A DNA stretch of 21,673 nt from an uncultured Oscillospiraceae bacterium (GTDB taxonomy: Bacteria > Bacillota > Clostridia > Oscillospirales > Oscillospiraceae), in the NCBI GenBank assembly GCA_934533005.1, contig CAKTBC010000022.1, positions 1 through 21,673 on the forward strand. The letters are read 5' to 3'. How positions within the stretch are numbered: position 1 is the first letter of the stretch; every line of letters begins with the position of its first letter. This document shows positions 6,521 through 14,606 of the stretch, piece by piece. A model generated the notes under the pieces. That model had not been told where the DNA came from. It saw only the letters and a program-made list of their open reading frames with translations, and did not search any database. A program made the translations under genes and the position numbers.

Positions 6521-7381
6521 ATGCCCGATATCCGTCTGGAGTCTGTCCGGTGCGTATACAGCGCCGGGACTCCGTTTGAAAAAGTTGCCCTTGACGATAT
6601 TGATCTTGAAATCCCCGCCGGTCAGTACGCGGCGCTGCTCGGCCATACCGGCAGCGGCAAGAGCACGCTCATCCAGCATCTCAACGCCCTTTTGAAGCCC
6701 GCCGCAGGGCGTGTACTGCTCGGCGGCGAGGATATCCACCGCTCCAAGGAGGCGCTGCGCGCCGTCCGGTTCCGCGTCGGTCTGGTGTTCCAGTACCCGG
6801 AATACCAGCTCTTTGAAGAGACGGTTTACCGCGACATTGCGTTCGGTCCGAAAAATATGGGATTGACCGAGCAGCAGGTGGACGAGCATGTCCGCTTCGG
6901 TGCGAAGTTTGCCGGGGTGGAGGAATCGCTCTTTGATGCCTCCCCGCTCGATCTTTCCGGCGGGCAGAAACGCCGGATCGCCATTGCAGGCGTTATAGCC
7001 ATGAAGCCGGAGGTTCTCGTGCTTGATGAGCCGATGGCGGGGCTTGATCCCGCCGGATGCCGCGAAATTCTCGCAAACATTGCCGAATACCGCCGCTCCA
7101 CGGGGAGCACCGTTGTGCTCGTCACGCACGACATGGACGTTGCCGCGGAAAATGCCGAACGGCTCATCGTCATGCGGCGCGGTAAGATCGTGCTCGACGG
7201 TGCGCCGGAGGAGATATTCACCCACGGTGCGGAGCTGCGGGAAATGGGTCTCGGCATTCCTGGCGCGGCCTCGCTCGCGGAAGAGCTGCGTGTACGCGGC
7301 GTTGATGTGCCGCAGGGCATTTATACCCCCCAGGCGCTCGCCTCCGCCCTGCTCGCACGAAAGGCGGGCGGCGCATGCTGA
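6521..7381 (+). CDS. ecfA2: energy-coupling factor transporter ATPase EcfA2
   Basis: The second ECF ATPase has 286 residues. Walker A GHTGSGKST is at 41-49, the Q-loop reads VFQYPEYQLFE, LSGGQKRR is at 145-152, Walker B VLVLDE is at 165-170, and the switch is THDMD. The FQYPEYQLF Q-loop is the usual EcfA2 form and differs from FQNPDNQ of EcfA1, so the two are the expected non-identical pair. It begins 12 bases after ecfA1 with a modest AAAGG site and overlaps the ecfT start by 7 bases, which suggests translational coupling. Confidence 0.93.
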   Translation: MPDIRLESVRCVYSAGTPFEKVALDDIDLEIPAGQYAALLGHTGSGKSTLIQHLNALLKPAAGRVLLGGEDIHRSKEALRAVRFRVGLVFQYPEYQLFEETVYRDIAFGPKNMGLTEQQVDEHVRFGAKFAGVEESLFDASPLDLSGGQKRRIAIAGVIAMKPEVLVLDEPMAGLDPAGCREILANIAEYRRSTGSTVVLVTHDMDVAAENAERLIVMRRGKIVLDGAPEEIFTHGAELREMGLGIPGAASLAEELRVRGVDVPQGIYTPQALASALLARKAGGAC

Positions 7382-8178
7382 AGGACATCACGCTCGGCCA
7401 GTACTTCCCCGGCAACACCGTTGTGCACCGGCTCGACCCGCGCACGAAGCTCATCGCCGTGGTGCTCTACATTGCCGCGCTCTTCACCGCCAACAACTGG
7501 AGCGCTACCGCGCTCGTTCTCCTCACGCTCATATTCTGCGTGGCGCTCTCACACATCCGCCCGAAAGCGCTCTTCAAGGGGCTCAAGCCGCTCATCGTGA
7601 TCGTGATCTTAACGGCGGTGCTCAATCTCTTCTACTCGGACGGCAACGTGATCTGCTCGTTCTGGGTGCTACGCATCACCGATAACGGCATCCGCCGCGC
7701 AATTTTGATGGTGCTTCGCATCATCCTTCTTGTGTGCGGAACGTTTCTTCTGACGTATACGACCTCTCCCCTGCAGCTCACCGACGGGCTGGAGCAGCTT
7801 TTGAGCCCGCTCAAGAAGCTGCATTTCCCGGTGCATGAGCTTTCGATGATGATGAGCATCGCGCTGCGCTTTATCCCCACGCTCATTGAGGAGACCGACA
7901 AGATCATGTCCGCACAGAAGGCACGCGGCGCAGATTTCGACAGCGGCAGCCTTGTCCGCCGCGCGAAGGCGCTGCTGCCGATCCTCGTGCCGCTCTTTGT
8001 GAGCGCTTTCCGCCGCGCCGACGAGCTCGCCACCGCGATGGAGTGCCGCTGCTACAACGGCGGCGAGGGACGCACCCGCATGAAGGTGCTGCGCATGGGA
8101 CGAAACGACTGCCTGGCTCTCGCCTTCTGGGCGGTGATTTTGGCCGGGTCGATCGTCCTGACGAGGTACGGCATTTGA
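7375..8178 (+). CDS. ecfT: energy-coupling factor transporter transmembrane protein EcfT
   Basis: This 267-residue integral membrane protein couples the EcfA ATPases to interchangeable substrate-binding S components. About five or six hydrophobic segments are visible: LIAVVLYIAALFT, ALVLLTLIFCVALS, LIVIVILTAVLNLFY, AILMVLRIILLVCGTFLL, and a C-terminal AFWAVILAGSIVL. The first coupling-helix motif is present as AQKARGAD. The second appears as AMECRCYNGGEGRT, with Cys-Arg-Cys where many EcfT proteins have Ala-Arg-Gly. N-terminal GQYFPGNTVVHRLDPRTKLI is the standard family start. The 5' end overlaps ecfA2 and the 3' end overlaps truA, which fits the ecfA-ecfA-ecfT-truA order common in Firmicutes. 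Confidence 0.93.
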   Translation: MLKDITLGQYFPGNTVVHRLDPRTKLIAVVLYIAALFTANNWSATALVLLTLIFCVALSHIRPKALFKGLKPLIVIVILTAVLNLFYSDGNVICSFWVLRITDNGIRRAILMVLRIILLVCGTFLLTYTTSPLQLTDGLEQLLSPLKKLHFPVHELSMMMSIALRFIPTLIEETDKIMSAQKARGADFDSGSLVRRAKALLPILVPLFVSAFRRADELATAMECRCYNGGEGRTRMKVLRMGRNDCLALAFWAVILAGSIVLTRYGI

Positions 8179-8942
8179 GAAACATTGCGCTCAAACTCCG
8201 GTACGACGGCTCCGCCTACCACGGCTGGCAGCGGCAGGCCGATCTCCCCACGGTGCAGCAGACCGTGGAGGACGCCATCACGAAAATTCTTGGCACAAGC
8301 GTCCATGTAACAGGCTGCGGCCGCACGGACGCGGGCGTACACGCCCTGCGCTACTGCGCAAATTTCCGTTCCGAGTGCACGATCCCGATTGAAAAAGTCC
8401 CGCTCGCGCTCAACGCCCGACTTCCCGGCGACATCGCCGTGACGGATGCCTGCGAGGTGGACGAGAGCTTCAACGCCATCGGCTCATGCATCCAGAAGGA
8501 ATATATCTATAAGATTCTGAATAGCCGCATCCCCGATCCGTTTCTCGATAAGCGCGTGTGCTTTTATCCGTCTCGGCTTGATATCGGCCAAATGCGCGCC
8601 GCGGCAAAGGCATTTGAGGGCACGCATGATTTTGCCGCCGTGCGGAGCGTCGGCACTGAAACGAAAACGACCGTCCGCACCGTGCACTGGTGCGATGCCG
8701 AGCGCGAGGGCGATCTCATCACCGTGCGCGTGTGCGCCAACGGGTTTTTGTACAACATGGTCCGCGCTATGGTCGGCACGATGGTGTACGCAAGCTACGG
8801 AAAGCTGCGAGCCGAGGACATTCCCGCGCTTTTGGAAACGCGCGACCGCCGTCTCACCGGCCCGACAATGCCGCCGCAGGGGCTTTATATGCACCGCGTG
8901 TGGTACGACGGCCCCGCCGGGGAAATGATGGCAGACATTTGA
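8175..8942 (+). CDS. truA: tRNA pseudouridine(38-40) synthase TruA
   Basis: TruA isomerises uridines 38-40 in the anticodon arm of tRNAs. The 255-residue product has LRYDGSAYHGWQRQ at the N-terminus and the catalytic motif GCGRTDAGVHA with nucleophile Asp52. Later family blocks are RIPDPFLDKR and NGFLYNMVRAMVGT. The start is a TTG at 8175 that overlaps the ecfT stop as TTGA. It gives MRNIALKLRYDG, which fits other TruA N-termini, and GAGGT lies 10 bases upstream. The frame is open further upstream to 8043, but that part lies wholly within ecfT and has no TruA similarity. It is the fifth gene of the methyltransferase-ECF operon. Confidence 0.93.
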   Translation: MRNIALKLRYDGSAYHGWQRQADLPTVQQTVEDAITKILGTSVHVTGCGRTDAGVHALRYCANFRSECTIPIEKVPLALNARLPGDIAVTDACEVDESFNAIGSCIQKEYIYKILNSRIPDPFLDKRVCFYPSRLDIGQMRAAAKAFEGTHDFAAVRSVGTETKTTVRTVHWCDAEREGDLITVRVCANGFLYNMVRAMVGTMVYASYGKLRAEDIPALLETRDRRLTGPTMPPQGLYMHRVWYDGPAGEMMADI

Positions 8943-8975
8943 CCCCCATTGACGCTTGATTTTTCGGAGGTTTTG

Positions 8976-10091
8976 ATGCATTCTAATAGGTATACCGCCG
9001 CGCCGGAACGTAAGCACCGGAGCTTTACGCGTGTGATCGCCGCATCGGCCGCGATGCTGTGCATCGCCGCGCTCCTGCTCGTGCTGAGCATTGTCCAGTC
9101 GCGCACGGCAGCCGCCGTACGAAATCGCGACGGTTTTCAGCTCCGAAGCGGAGACGATATCTTCTATGCCGCCGCCGGAAACGGGCTCGCCGCCGCCACA
9201 ACGACCGGCGCACAGCTTTTTACTGCAAGCGGAAAATGCGCCGCAAGCGCCGACTTTGCGATGACAGAGCCCATGTGCGCCGGAAGCACGCAGCTTGCGG
9301 TTTTCTGGGACGCCGGACAAAACGGCATCTACGCGCTCTACCCGGACGGCTCCGCCGACGAATGCGAGACCGAGGGCGGCGTGTACTTCGCCGACGTGAA
9401 CGAATCGGGCCTCATTACCGTCCTAACCGATAAGGACGGATATCGCGGGAGCGTTGTCGTATACGATACCGATCTCACACCGCTCTTCCGCTGGGATGCT
9501 TCGAGTGTTACCCCTGTCTCCGCGCGGACGACCGGAAAGGGTCTTCTCTGCGTGAACGGTGCCGGGGAGGACGGCGGGTATCTCCGCTTCTTCCGCATCG
9601 ACCGTGAGGAGATGCAGGCCGAGTTTTTCGCCCCCGGCGAGCTCATTGCGGATTTCGGCTTCCTCTCCAACGGCTCCATTGCCGCGGTGACGGAAGCGTC
9701 GCTGCGCTTTCTCTCCGCAGATGGCGCTCTTCTCTCCGAGCACCGGCTCGGGAACGCGCATCTCTCTGCCTTCTCGCTCAGCGGTGATTTTGCCGCCGTC
9801 GCGGCGGCGAGCGGTCTCCATGGCGGCGAGACCGTGATCACAGCGTTTTCCCCCTCCGGCGAGCCGCTGGGGAGCTTCACCGCGCCGCTGGACGCCGCGG
9901 CCATGTCATCCTGCGGCAGCCAGCTTCTCGTCCTCTTCACCGGAGAGGAATCCACGCTCTTTTCCTCCGCGCTGGAGGAGATCGTTTCCTATCAGCCGCC
10001 GGAGGACGTCCGGCAGGCGTTTCTCTGCTCGGACAGCCGCGCGCTTTTCGCCGGCGCGTCCGGCGTTGTTCAAATCGATTTCAACCGGTAA
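8976..10091 (+). CDS. DUF5711-like membrane-anchored predicted beta-propeller protein
   Basis: This 371-residue protein has a short basic N-terminus (MHSNRYTAAPERKHRSFTRV), one membrane helix at about residues 19-40, and then an extracellular region of repeated short beta-strand units such as GNGLAAATTTGAQLFTASGK, GIYALYPDGSADECE and GSVVVYDTDLTPLFRWDA. Repeats of about 40 residues in which a strand ends in a variable 'x-G-x' and aromatic turn suggest a WD40- or YncE-like propeller. The domain matches what is called DUF5711 in Clostridia; no function is known. The start at 8976 has CGGAGG five bases upstream. It lies between truA and a CvpA-family gene in one operon. The family name is from memory and is less sure than the topology. 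Confidence 0.65.
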   Translation: MHSNRYTAAPERKHRSFTRVIAASAAMLCIAALLLVLSIVQSRTAAAVRNRDGFQLRSGDDIFYAAAGNGLAAATTTGAQLFTASGKCAASADFAMTEPMCAGSTQLAVFWDAGQNGIYALYPDGSADECETEGGVYFADVNESGLITVLTDKDGYRGSVVVYDTDLTPLFRWDASSVTPVSARTTGKGLLCVNGAGEDGGYLRFFRIDREEMQAEFFAPGELIADFGFLSNGSIAAVTEASLRFLSADGALLSEHRLGNAHLSAFSLSGDFAAVAAASGLHGGETVITAFSPSGEPLGSFTAPLDAAAMSSCGSQLLVLFTGEESTLFSSALEEIVSYQPPEDVRQAFLCSDSRALFAGASGVVQIDFNR

Positions 10092-10127
10092 TTTTTTACC
10101 GATCCCGTCCAACAAAGGAGGCTTTAC

Positions 10128-10847
10128 ATGAAAGCGGTACTGAGTCTTTTGTTTTTGTCCATACTCATTTTCTGCGTCTGGTCCGGCTATAAGAAGGGGC
10201 TCGTCATGGGCATCTTCAGCCTGATCGCGTTTGTCGTTTCGGTGTATGGCGCGAATCTTCTCTCCCAGACCTATTCCGGGGAGGTCATCGACGCGCTGCG
10301 CCCGTTCGCCAGCGGCTTTGTGGAGGTCAACGTCGTAGACAAGACCGTCCGTCCCGCCATGGGGATCGACAGCACCAATCTTTCGGTCAAGGACTATTTT
10401 GCGCAGAATCCCGGACGCGAAACGGAGTTCTGCACGCTCACCTATAACGGCATGGGCATTTACGAATCCACCAGCGAGCAGATGGCGGACGAAGCCGTCA
10501 CCTACGCGAAGGAAAATAACGCTGAGCTCATTGACGCCGTCGTAGAAGTGCTCTGCCGGCGCATATCCTATGTCGGCGGGTTTATTCTCGCATTCGTCAT
10601 GATTCTGATCCTCCTCACGGTGATCGGGAACATTCCCAATATCAGCTTCCAGATACCGAACCACGAGCTGCTCAACGATATCGGCGGCGCTGTGACCGGC
10701 TTTTTGCAGGGCTTGGCGTTTTGCCTCATCATCGGCTGGGCACTCCGGTTCGTCGGTCTGCTCGTCTCGCAGGAGACGCTTTCCAACACCTTCCTCGTCT
10801 CCTGGTTTATGGATCGCACGATCTTTGTACACCTTCTCGGAATTTAA
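10128..10847 (+). CDS. CvpA family membrane protein
   Basis: This 239-residue protein has an N-terminal pair of membrane helices (LSLLFLSILIFCVWSGYKKGLVMGIFSLIAFVVSVYGANLLS) with the CvpA-type W-x-G-x-x-K-G-L turn. A long extracytoplasmic loop follows (about residues 50-140), then two further helices (GGFILAFVMILILLTVIG and DIGGAVTGFLQGLAFCLIIGWALRFVGLL). CvpA was named for colicin V production in E. coli; in Firmicutes the role is unknown beyond the membrane and envelope stress. The loop is longer than in E. coli CvpA (162 residues in total). AAAGGAGG lies upstream of the ATG. The gene is 36 bases after the DUF5711-like gene and 48 bases before the ClpE-like gene. Confidence 0.85.
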   Translation: MKAVLSLLFLSILIFCVWSGYKKGLVMGIFSLIAFVVSVYGANLLSQTYSGEVIDALRPFASGFVEVNVVDKTVRPAMGIDSTNLSVKDYFAQNPGRETEFCTLTYNGMGIYESTSEQMADEAVTYAKENNAELIDAVVEVLCRRISYVGGFILAFVMILILLTVIGNIPNISFQIPNHELLNDIGGAVTGFLQGLAFCLIIGWALRFVGLLVSQETLSNTFLVSWFMDRTIFVHLLGI

Positions 10848-10895
10848 AGGCAGCATCGCCTTTCATCCTATCTCACAGAATACAGGAGAACATCT

Positions 10896-13214
10896 ATGCA
10901 ACCTACTCTCTGCGCTCGCTGCCACAAGAACATGGCGGTGGTATTCATCAACCGCATTGAAAACGGCCAGTCCCATCAGGAGGGGCTGTGTCTCAAGTGT
11001 GCCCGTGAGCTGCACATCAAGCCCATCGACGATATCATTTCCAAAATGGGCATCAACGATGAAGAGCTCGACGGCCTTTCCTCCGAAATGATGGAGGCCA
11101 TGCAGAATCTCTCCGGCAGCGGAGACGATCTCATGAATATTGAAAACGATGACGACAGCTCGGACGATGACGGGAAGACCGCAACGTTCCCGTTCCTCAA
11201 CCGGCTTTTCGGCGCGCAGAATGCCGCCAACGCCGAAAACCGCGACAGCACGGAGACCGAACGCCCCCGCGGCGGCAAGGACGCCGGCGAGCGCAAGCCC
11301 AAGCGCAAGTTTCTGGATAACTACTGCATCTCGCTCACCGACCGCGCCCGCGCGGGCAAGCTGGATCGCATGATCGGCCGGAGCGAGGAGCTCGAGCGTG
11401 TCATTCAGATCCTCAACCGCCGCCAGAAGAACAACCCCTGCCTCATCGGCGAGCCGGGTGTCGGCAAGACGGCGATCGCCGAGGGTCTCGCGCAGCGCAT
11501 TGCCTCCGGCGATGTGCCGGCCAAGCTGCGCGACAAGCAGGTATTTCTCCTGGATCTCACATCGCTCGTCGCGGGAACGCAGTTTCGCGGCCAGTTTGAG
11601 TCGCGCATGAAGGGGCTCATTGAAGAGATCCGCCGCGAGGGGAACATCATTCTCGTCATCGACGAGGTGCACAATCTCGTCGGCGCGGGTGATGCCGAGG
11701 GCAGCATGAATGCCGCGAACATTCTCAAGCCCGCGCTCTCCCGCGGCGAGATCCAGGTCATCGGCGCAACGACGTTCAGCGAATACCGCAAGCACATTGA
11801 AAAGGACGCCGCGCTTGAGCGCCGCTTCCAGCCCGTGACCGTGGCCGAGCCCTCGCTCGACGACAGCGTGGAAATTCTCAAGGGCATCCGCAAGTACTAC
11901 GAGGACTTTCACGGCGTGAAGATCTCCGATGAGATGTGCCGCATGGCCGTGACGCTCTCCGAGCGCTACATCACCGACCGTTTCCTCCCCGATAAAGCCA
12001 TCGACCTCATCGACGAAGCCTGCTCCGATGTGAATCTTCATAACAGGGACATTGAGCGCAGCGCCGAGATCAAAAAAGAATGTGCCGATCTTGATAAAGA
12101 GCGCGAGCTTCTTCTCAGCGGCACGGCGGGCGACGGCGATTTTGAAAAGCTCGCCGAGCTTCGCAGCCGCGATCTCCAGCTCAAGGATGAGCTTTCCCGG
12201 ATCGAAGCCAAGGGAATGCCGGAGCTCACCGCAGACAATCTCGCGCACATCATTGAGCTCTGGACAAAGATCCCCGCCTCGAACATCCGCGCCGATGAGT
12301 TTGAACGTCTCTCTGGTCTTGCCGGACGACTCAAGGCGCACATCATCGGGCAGGACGAGGCCGTGAACGCCGTGTGCGCCGCCATCAAGCGCAGCCGCGC
12401 GGGGCTGCAGTCCAAGCGCAAGCCCGTGAGTTTCATTTTTGTCGGCTCCACCGGCGTCGGCAAGACCGAGCTCGTCAAGCGGCTCGCCGCCGATCTCTTC
12501 AACTCTCCCGAATCGCTCATCCGGCTCGATATGTCGGAGTTCATGGAAAAATTCAGCGTTTCGCGCATCATCGGCTCGCCTCCGGGCTATGTCGGCTACG
12601 ACGAGGCCGGGCAGCTCACCGAGAAGATCCGCCGCAAGCCATACAGCGTTGTGCTCTTCGACGAGATCGAAAAGGCCCACCCGGATGTGATGAACATCCT
12701 GCTGCAGATTCTCGACGACGGACGCATTACGGACGCACAGGGGCGCACCGTGAATTTTGAAAACACCGTGATCGTCATGACGACGAACGCAGGCAGTGAC
12801 AAACGCACCGGCAGCGTCGGCTTCAACATGAGCGCCGACGAACAGGGCAAGGAAAAAGCCGTCAAGGCTCTCAATGATTTTCTTCGTCCCGAATTCATCA
12901 ACCGCGTGGACGAGATCATTTACTTCCACCGTCTGACGGAGGAAAACATCCGCGCCATCGCCTCGCTCATGCTCGAAGATCTCCGCACCGCCATGGCCGA
13001 GCGCGGCACAGCCCTCACCTGGGATGAGCGCGTCATAGCCTATCTCGCCGAGAAGGGCTACAGCGCAACCTACGGCGCGCGCAATCTCCAGCGTCTCATC
13101 CAGAAGGACATTGAGGACGCCATCGCCACTGAGATCATCGACAACCGAAAGGGTGCCGCGAGTGCCGTTTCGCTCACCGTCAGTGACGGGAAAATCACCG
13201 TTTACGCGCTATAA
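10896..13214 (+). CDS. ClpE/ClpC-type AAA+ unfoldase with N-terminal zinc finger
   Basis: This is a 772-residue class I Clp ATPase. Residues 1-36 form a zinc finger with Cys6, Cys9, Cys32 and Cys35, of the type found in ClpE and McsA. An acidic low-complexity linker (about 77-93) follows. AAA domain 1 has Walker A GEPGVGKT at 185-192 and Walker B ILVIDE at 252-257. A short middle coiled-coil region (about 385-440) precedes AAA domain 2, with Walker A GSTGVGKT at 517-524 and Walker B VVLFDE at 585-590. The loop VGFN at 641-644 is the usual ClpP-binding tripeptide, so the protein probably feeds ClpP. There is no Clp_N repeat domain, which separates it from ClpC and ClpB. AGGAG precedes the ATG. 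No ctsR, mcsA or mcsB is adjacent. A strong terminator follows. Confidence 0.9.
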   Translation: MQPTLCARCHKNMAVVFINRIENGQSHQEGLCLKCARELHIKPIDDIISKMGINDEELDGLSSEMMEAMQNLSGSGDDLMNIENDDDSSDDDGKTATFPFLNRLFGAQNAANAENRDSTETERPRGGKDAGERKPKRKFLDNYCISLTDRARAGKLDRMIGRSEELERVIQILNRRQKNNPCLIGEPGVGKTAIAEGLAQRIASGDVPAKLRDKQVFLLDLTSLVAGTQFRGQFESRMKGLIEEIRREGNIILVIDEVHNLVGAGDAEGSMNAANILKPALSRGEIQVIGATTFSEYRKHIEKDAALERRFQPVTVAEPSLDDSVEILKGIRKYYEDFHGVKISDEMCRMAVTLSERYITDRFLPDKAIDLIDEACSDVNLHNRDIERSAEIKKECADLDKERELLLSGTAGDGDFEKLAELRSRDLQLKDELSRIEAKGMPELTADNLAHIIELWTKIPASNIRADEFERLSGLAGRLKAHIIGQDEAVNAVCAAIKRSRAGLQSKRKPVSFIFVGSTGVGKTELVKRLAADLFNSPESLIRLDMSEFMEKFSVSRIIGSPPGYVGYDEAGQLTEKIRRKPYSVVLFDEIEKAHPDVMNILLQILDDGRITDAQGRTVNFENTVIVMTTNAGSDKRTGSVGFNMSADEQGKEKAVKALNDFLRPEFINRVDEIIYFHRLTEENIRAIASLMLEDLRTAMAERGTALTWDERVIAYLAEKGYSATYGARNLQRLIQKDIEDAIATEIIDNRKGAASAVSLTVSDGKITVYAL

Positions 13215-13221
13215 TCCACCG

Positions 13222-13260
13222 AAAAACGACCGCAGAGCTTTCCTTCTCTGCGGTCGTTTT
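13222..13260. terminator. strong terminator after ClpE-like gene
   Basis: A 13-bp perfect stem (13225-13237 with 13246-13258; arms AACGACCGCAGAG and CTCTGCGGTCGTT) encloses an 8-base loop and is followed by TT. A run of As precedes it. It starts 8 bases after the stop and ends only 20 bases before the ACG at 13280 discussed for the next gene. Confidence 0.9.
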
Positions 13261-13312
13261 CAGAAAGCGGGCGATCCATACGAAAAAGCACTCTCTTCAC
13301 CGCGCCTGGTAC

Positions 13313-14545
13313 ATGCTAGCCGGCTGCTGTCTTTTGCAGGGTGGGAGCATGGGGCTCATCAATAACTGCCGGGGCATATTCATCTCCCCCGTTACGGCGG
13401 AGCTGGGCTTTTCCATGAGCTCGTTCACGCTTTATATGTTCGTTTCGGCGATTTGCGGCTGCTTTGTGCTGCCGTTCGTTTCGCGCATATTCGCGCGCGT
13501 GGATTCGCGCCTCCTGCTCGGCGGCGCTTCCCTGCTCTTTTCCGCCTCCGTATTTTCGATGGGCTTTGCGCGCAGCGTCGCCTTTTTTCAGATCGCGGGC
13601 ATCGTGCAGGGCGTCTCGGGCTCATTTTTGATGTTCTATCCCGCGCCGTTCATTCTCGGGAGCTGGTTTCACAAGCGGACGGGGCTGGCCGTGGGCGTGT
13701 GCTCGTCGTTTTCCGGTGTGGTCGGGATCGTTTTCAACCCGCTTGGCAGCGCCGTGATCGAGCGCTTCGGCTGGCAGGGCGGCTACTTTTTCTTCGGTAT
13801 TACCGCGTTTCTGATGCTCGTTCCGGTATCGGTGTTTCTGCTCCGCCTCTCCCCGGCGGACGCGCAACTCACGCCATACGGCGCGGAGAGCACTTCGTCC
13901 GGCACGGAAAGCGCCGCGCCTGCAGACGGCGTTCCGGCAGGTGCTGCCAAGCGCAGCGTATATTTCTGGATGATCGTCACCGGCACAATGCTCATCAGCA
14001 TGACCGGCGCTTTCAATTCGCATCTGAGCCCCATGGGTGTAAATTATGGCTACGGCGCGAGCATCGGCGCATTGCTCGTCTCCTGCTCCATGGCGGGGAA
14101 TGTGCTGAGCAAGAACGTTCTCGGCGTTATCTTCGACCGGAGAGGGCTTTCCCATGCGCTGACGTTCGGTCTTGGTGCTTCGGCGTTCGGCTCGGCGCTG
14201 CTGCTGATCGACTCCGTACCGCTGCGGCTGCTCGGCGCGCTGCTCTATGGCTGCTCGATGGGGACATGCAACGTGATGTCCCCTCTCGTTATCAAAGACG
14301 TGTTCGGCCTTCGCGGCTATGGCGAGCTTCTCTCCTACAACACGCTCTTTCTCACGTTCGGCAATTCGCTCTCGCTGCTGCTCGGCGGCGTGATGGTCGA
14401 TGCGTTCGGGCCGCGGCGCGGCTATTTTCTGAGCTTTCTCGCCGTGCTCTGTGTGCTCGCCCTGCTCGCCGGGATCTACACCGTCGCCATCCGCGGCGGA
14501 CGGCGGCTCCGGAAAACCTGCGACGCTGCCGAAACCGCCGTGTAA
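13313..14545 (+). CDS. MFS transporter, copy 1 (start codon apparently lost)
   Basis: This is a 12-helix major facilitator, about half identical by eye to the one at 16253-17536. It includes the shared N-terminal LLQGGSxGxIxNCRGIF and the VDSRxLLGGAS, PYGAE and SCSMAGNVxSK blocks. The substrate is unknown. In the sister gene the protein starts MKKTGRVHRAWWMLIGCC. Here the matching codons read T-K-K-H-S-L-H-R-A-W-Y-M-L-A-G-C-C, with ACG at 13280-13282 where ATG is expected. No ATG, GTG or TTG is found in frame between the terminator and the ATG at 13313, and that ATG lies within helix 1 without a ribosome binding site. The rest of the frame is intact for 410 codons. It may use a non-standard start, start internally, or be a young pseudogene. 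A strong convergent terminator follows. Confidence 0.75.
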   Translation: MLAGCCLLQGGSMGLINNCRGIFISPVTAELGFSMSSFTLYMFVSAICGCFVLPFVSRIFARVDSRLLLGGASLLFSASVFSMGFARSVAFFQIAGIVQGVSGSFLMFYPAPFILGSWFHKRTGLAVGVCSSFSGVVGIVFNPLGSAVIERFGWQGGYFFFGITAFLMLVPVSVFLLRLSPADAQLTPYGAESTSSGTESAAPADGVPAGAAKRSVYFWMIVTGTMLISMTGAFNSHLSPMGVNYGYGASIGALLVSCSMAGNVLSKNVLGVIFDRRGLSHALTFGLGASAFGSALLLIDSVPLRLLGALLYGCSMGTCNVMSPLVIKDVFGLRGYGELLSYNTLFLTFGNSLSLLLGGVMVDAFGPRRGYFLSFLAVLCVLALLAGIYTVAIRGGRRLRKTCDAAETAV

Positions 14546-14561
14546 CCGTCTTCCTTTGCGC

Positions 14562-14606
14562 AAAAGCCTCCGCGCCAGTCTTTCGACTGGCGCGGAGGCT
14601 TTTTTT
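14562..14606. terminator. bidirectional terminator between convergent MFS and flavoprotein genes
   Basis: A 19-bp perfect stem (14562-14580 with 14585-14603) encloses a TTTC loop, with As on the left and a run of Ts on the right. It works for both strands and lies between the MFS stop (14545) and the flavoprotein stop (14605). Confidence 0.92.

Noticed and set aside
10863..12929. 688-codon open frame on the minus strand
   Set aside because: It lies antisense to the ClpE-like gene, whose AAA motifs are clear; the antisense protein has no recognisable domain and reflects GC-rich codon bias.
13111..13365. Small 84-codon frame bridging clpE and MFS copy 1 as the missing MFS N-terminus by frameshift
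   Set aside because: In that frame the residues (DPYEKALSSPRLVHAS) do not match the paralogue; the match is in the MFS frame itself, so a lost start codon explains it better.
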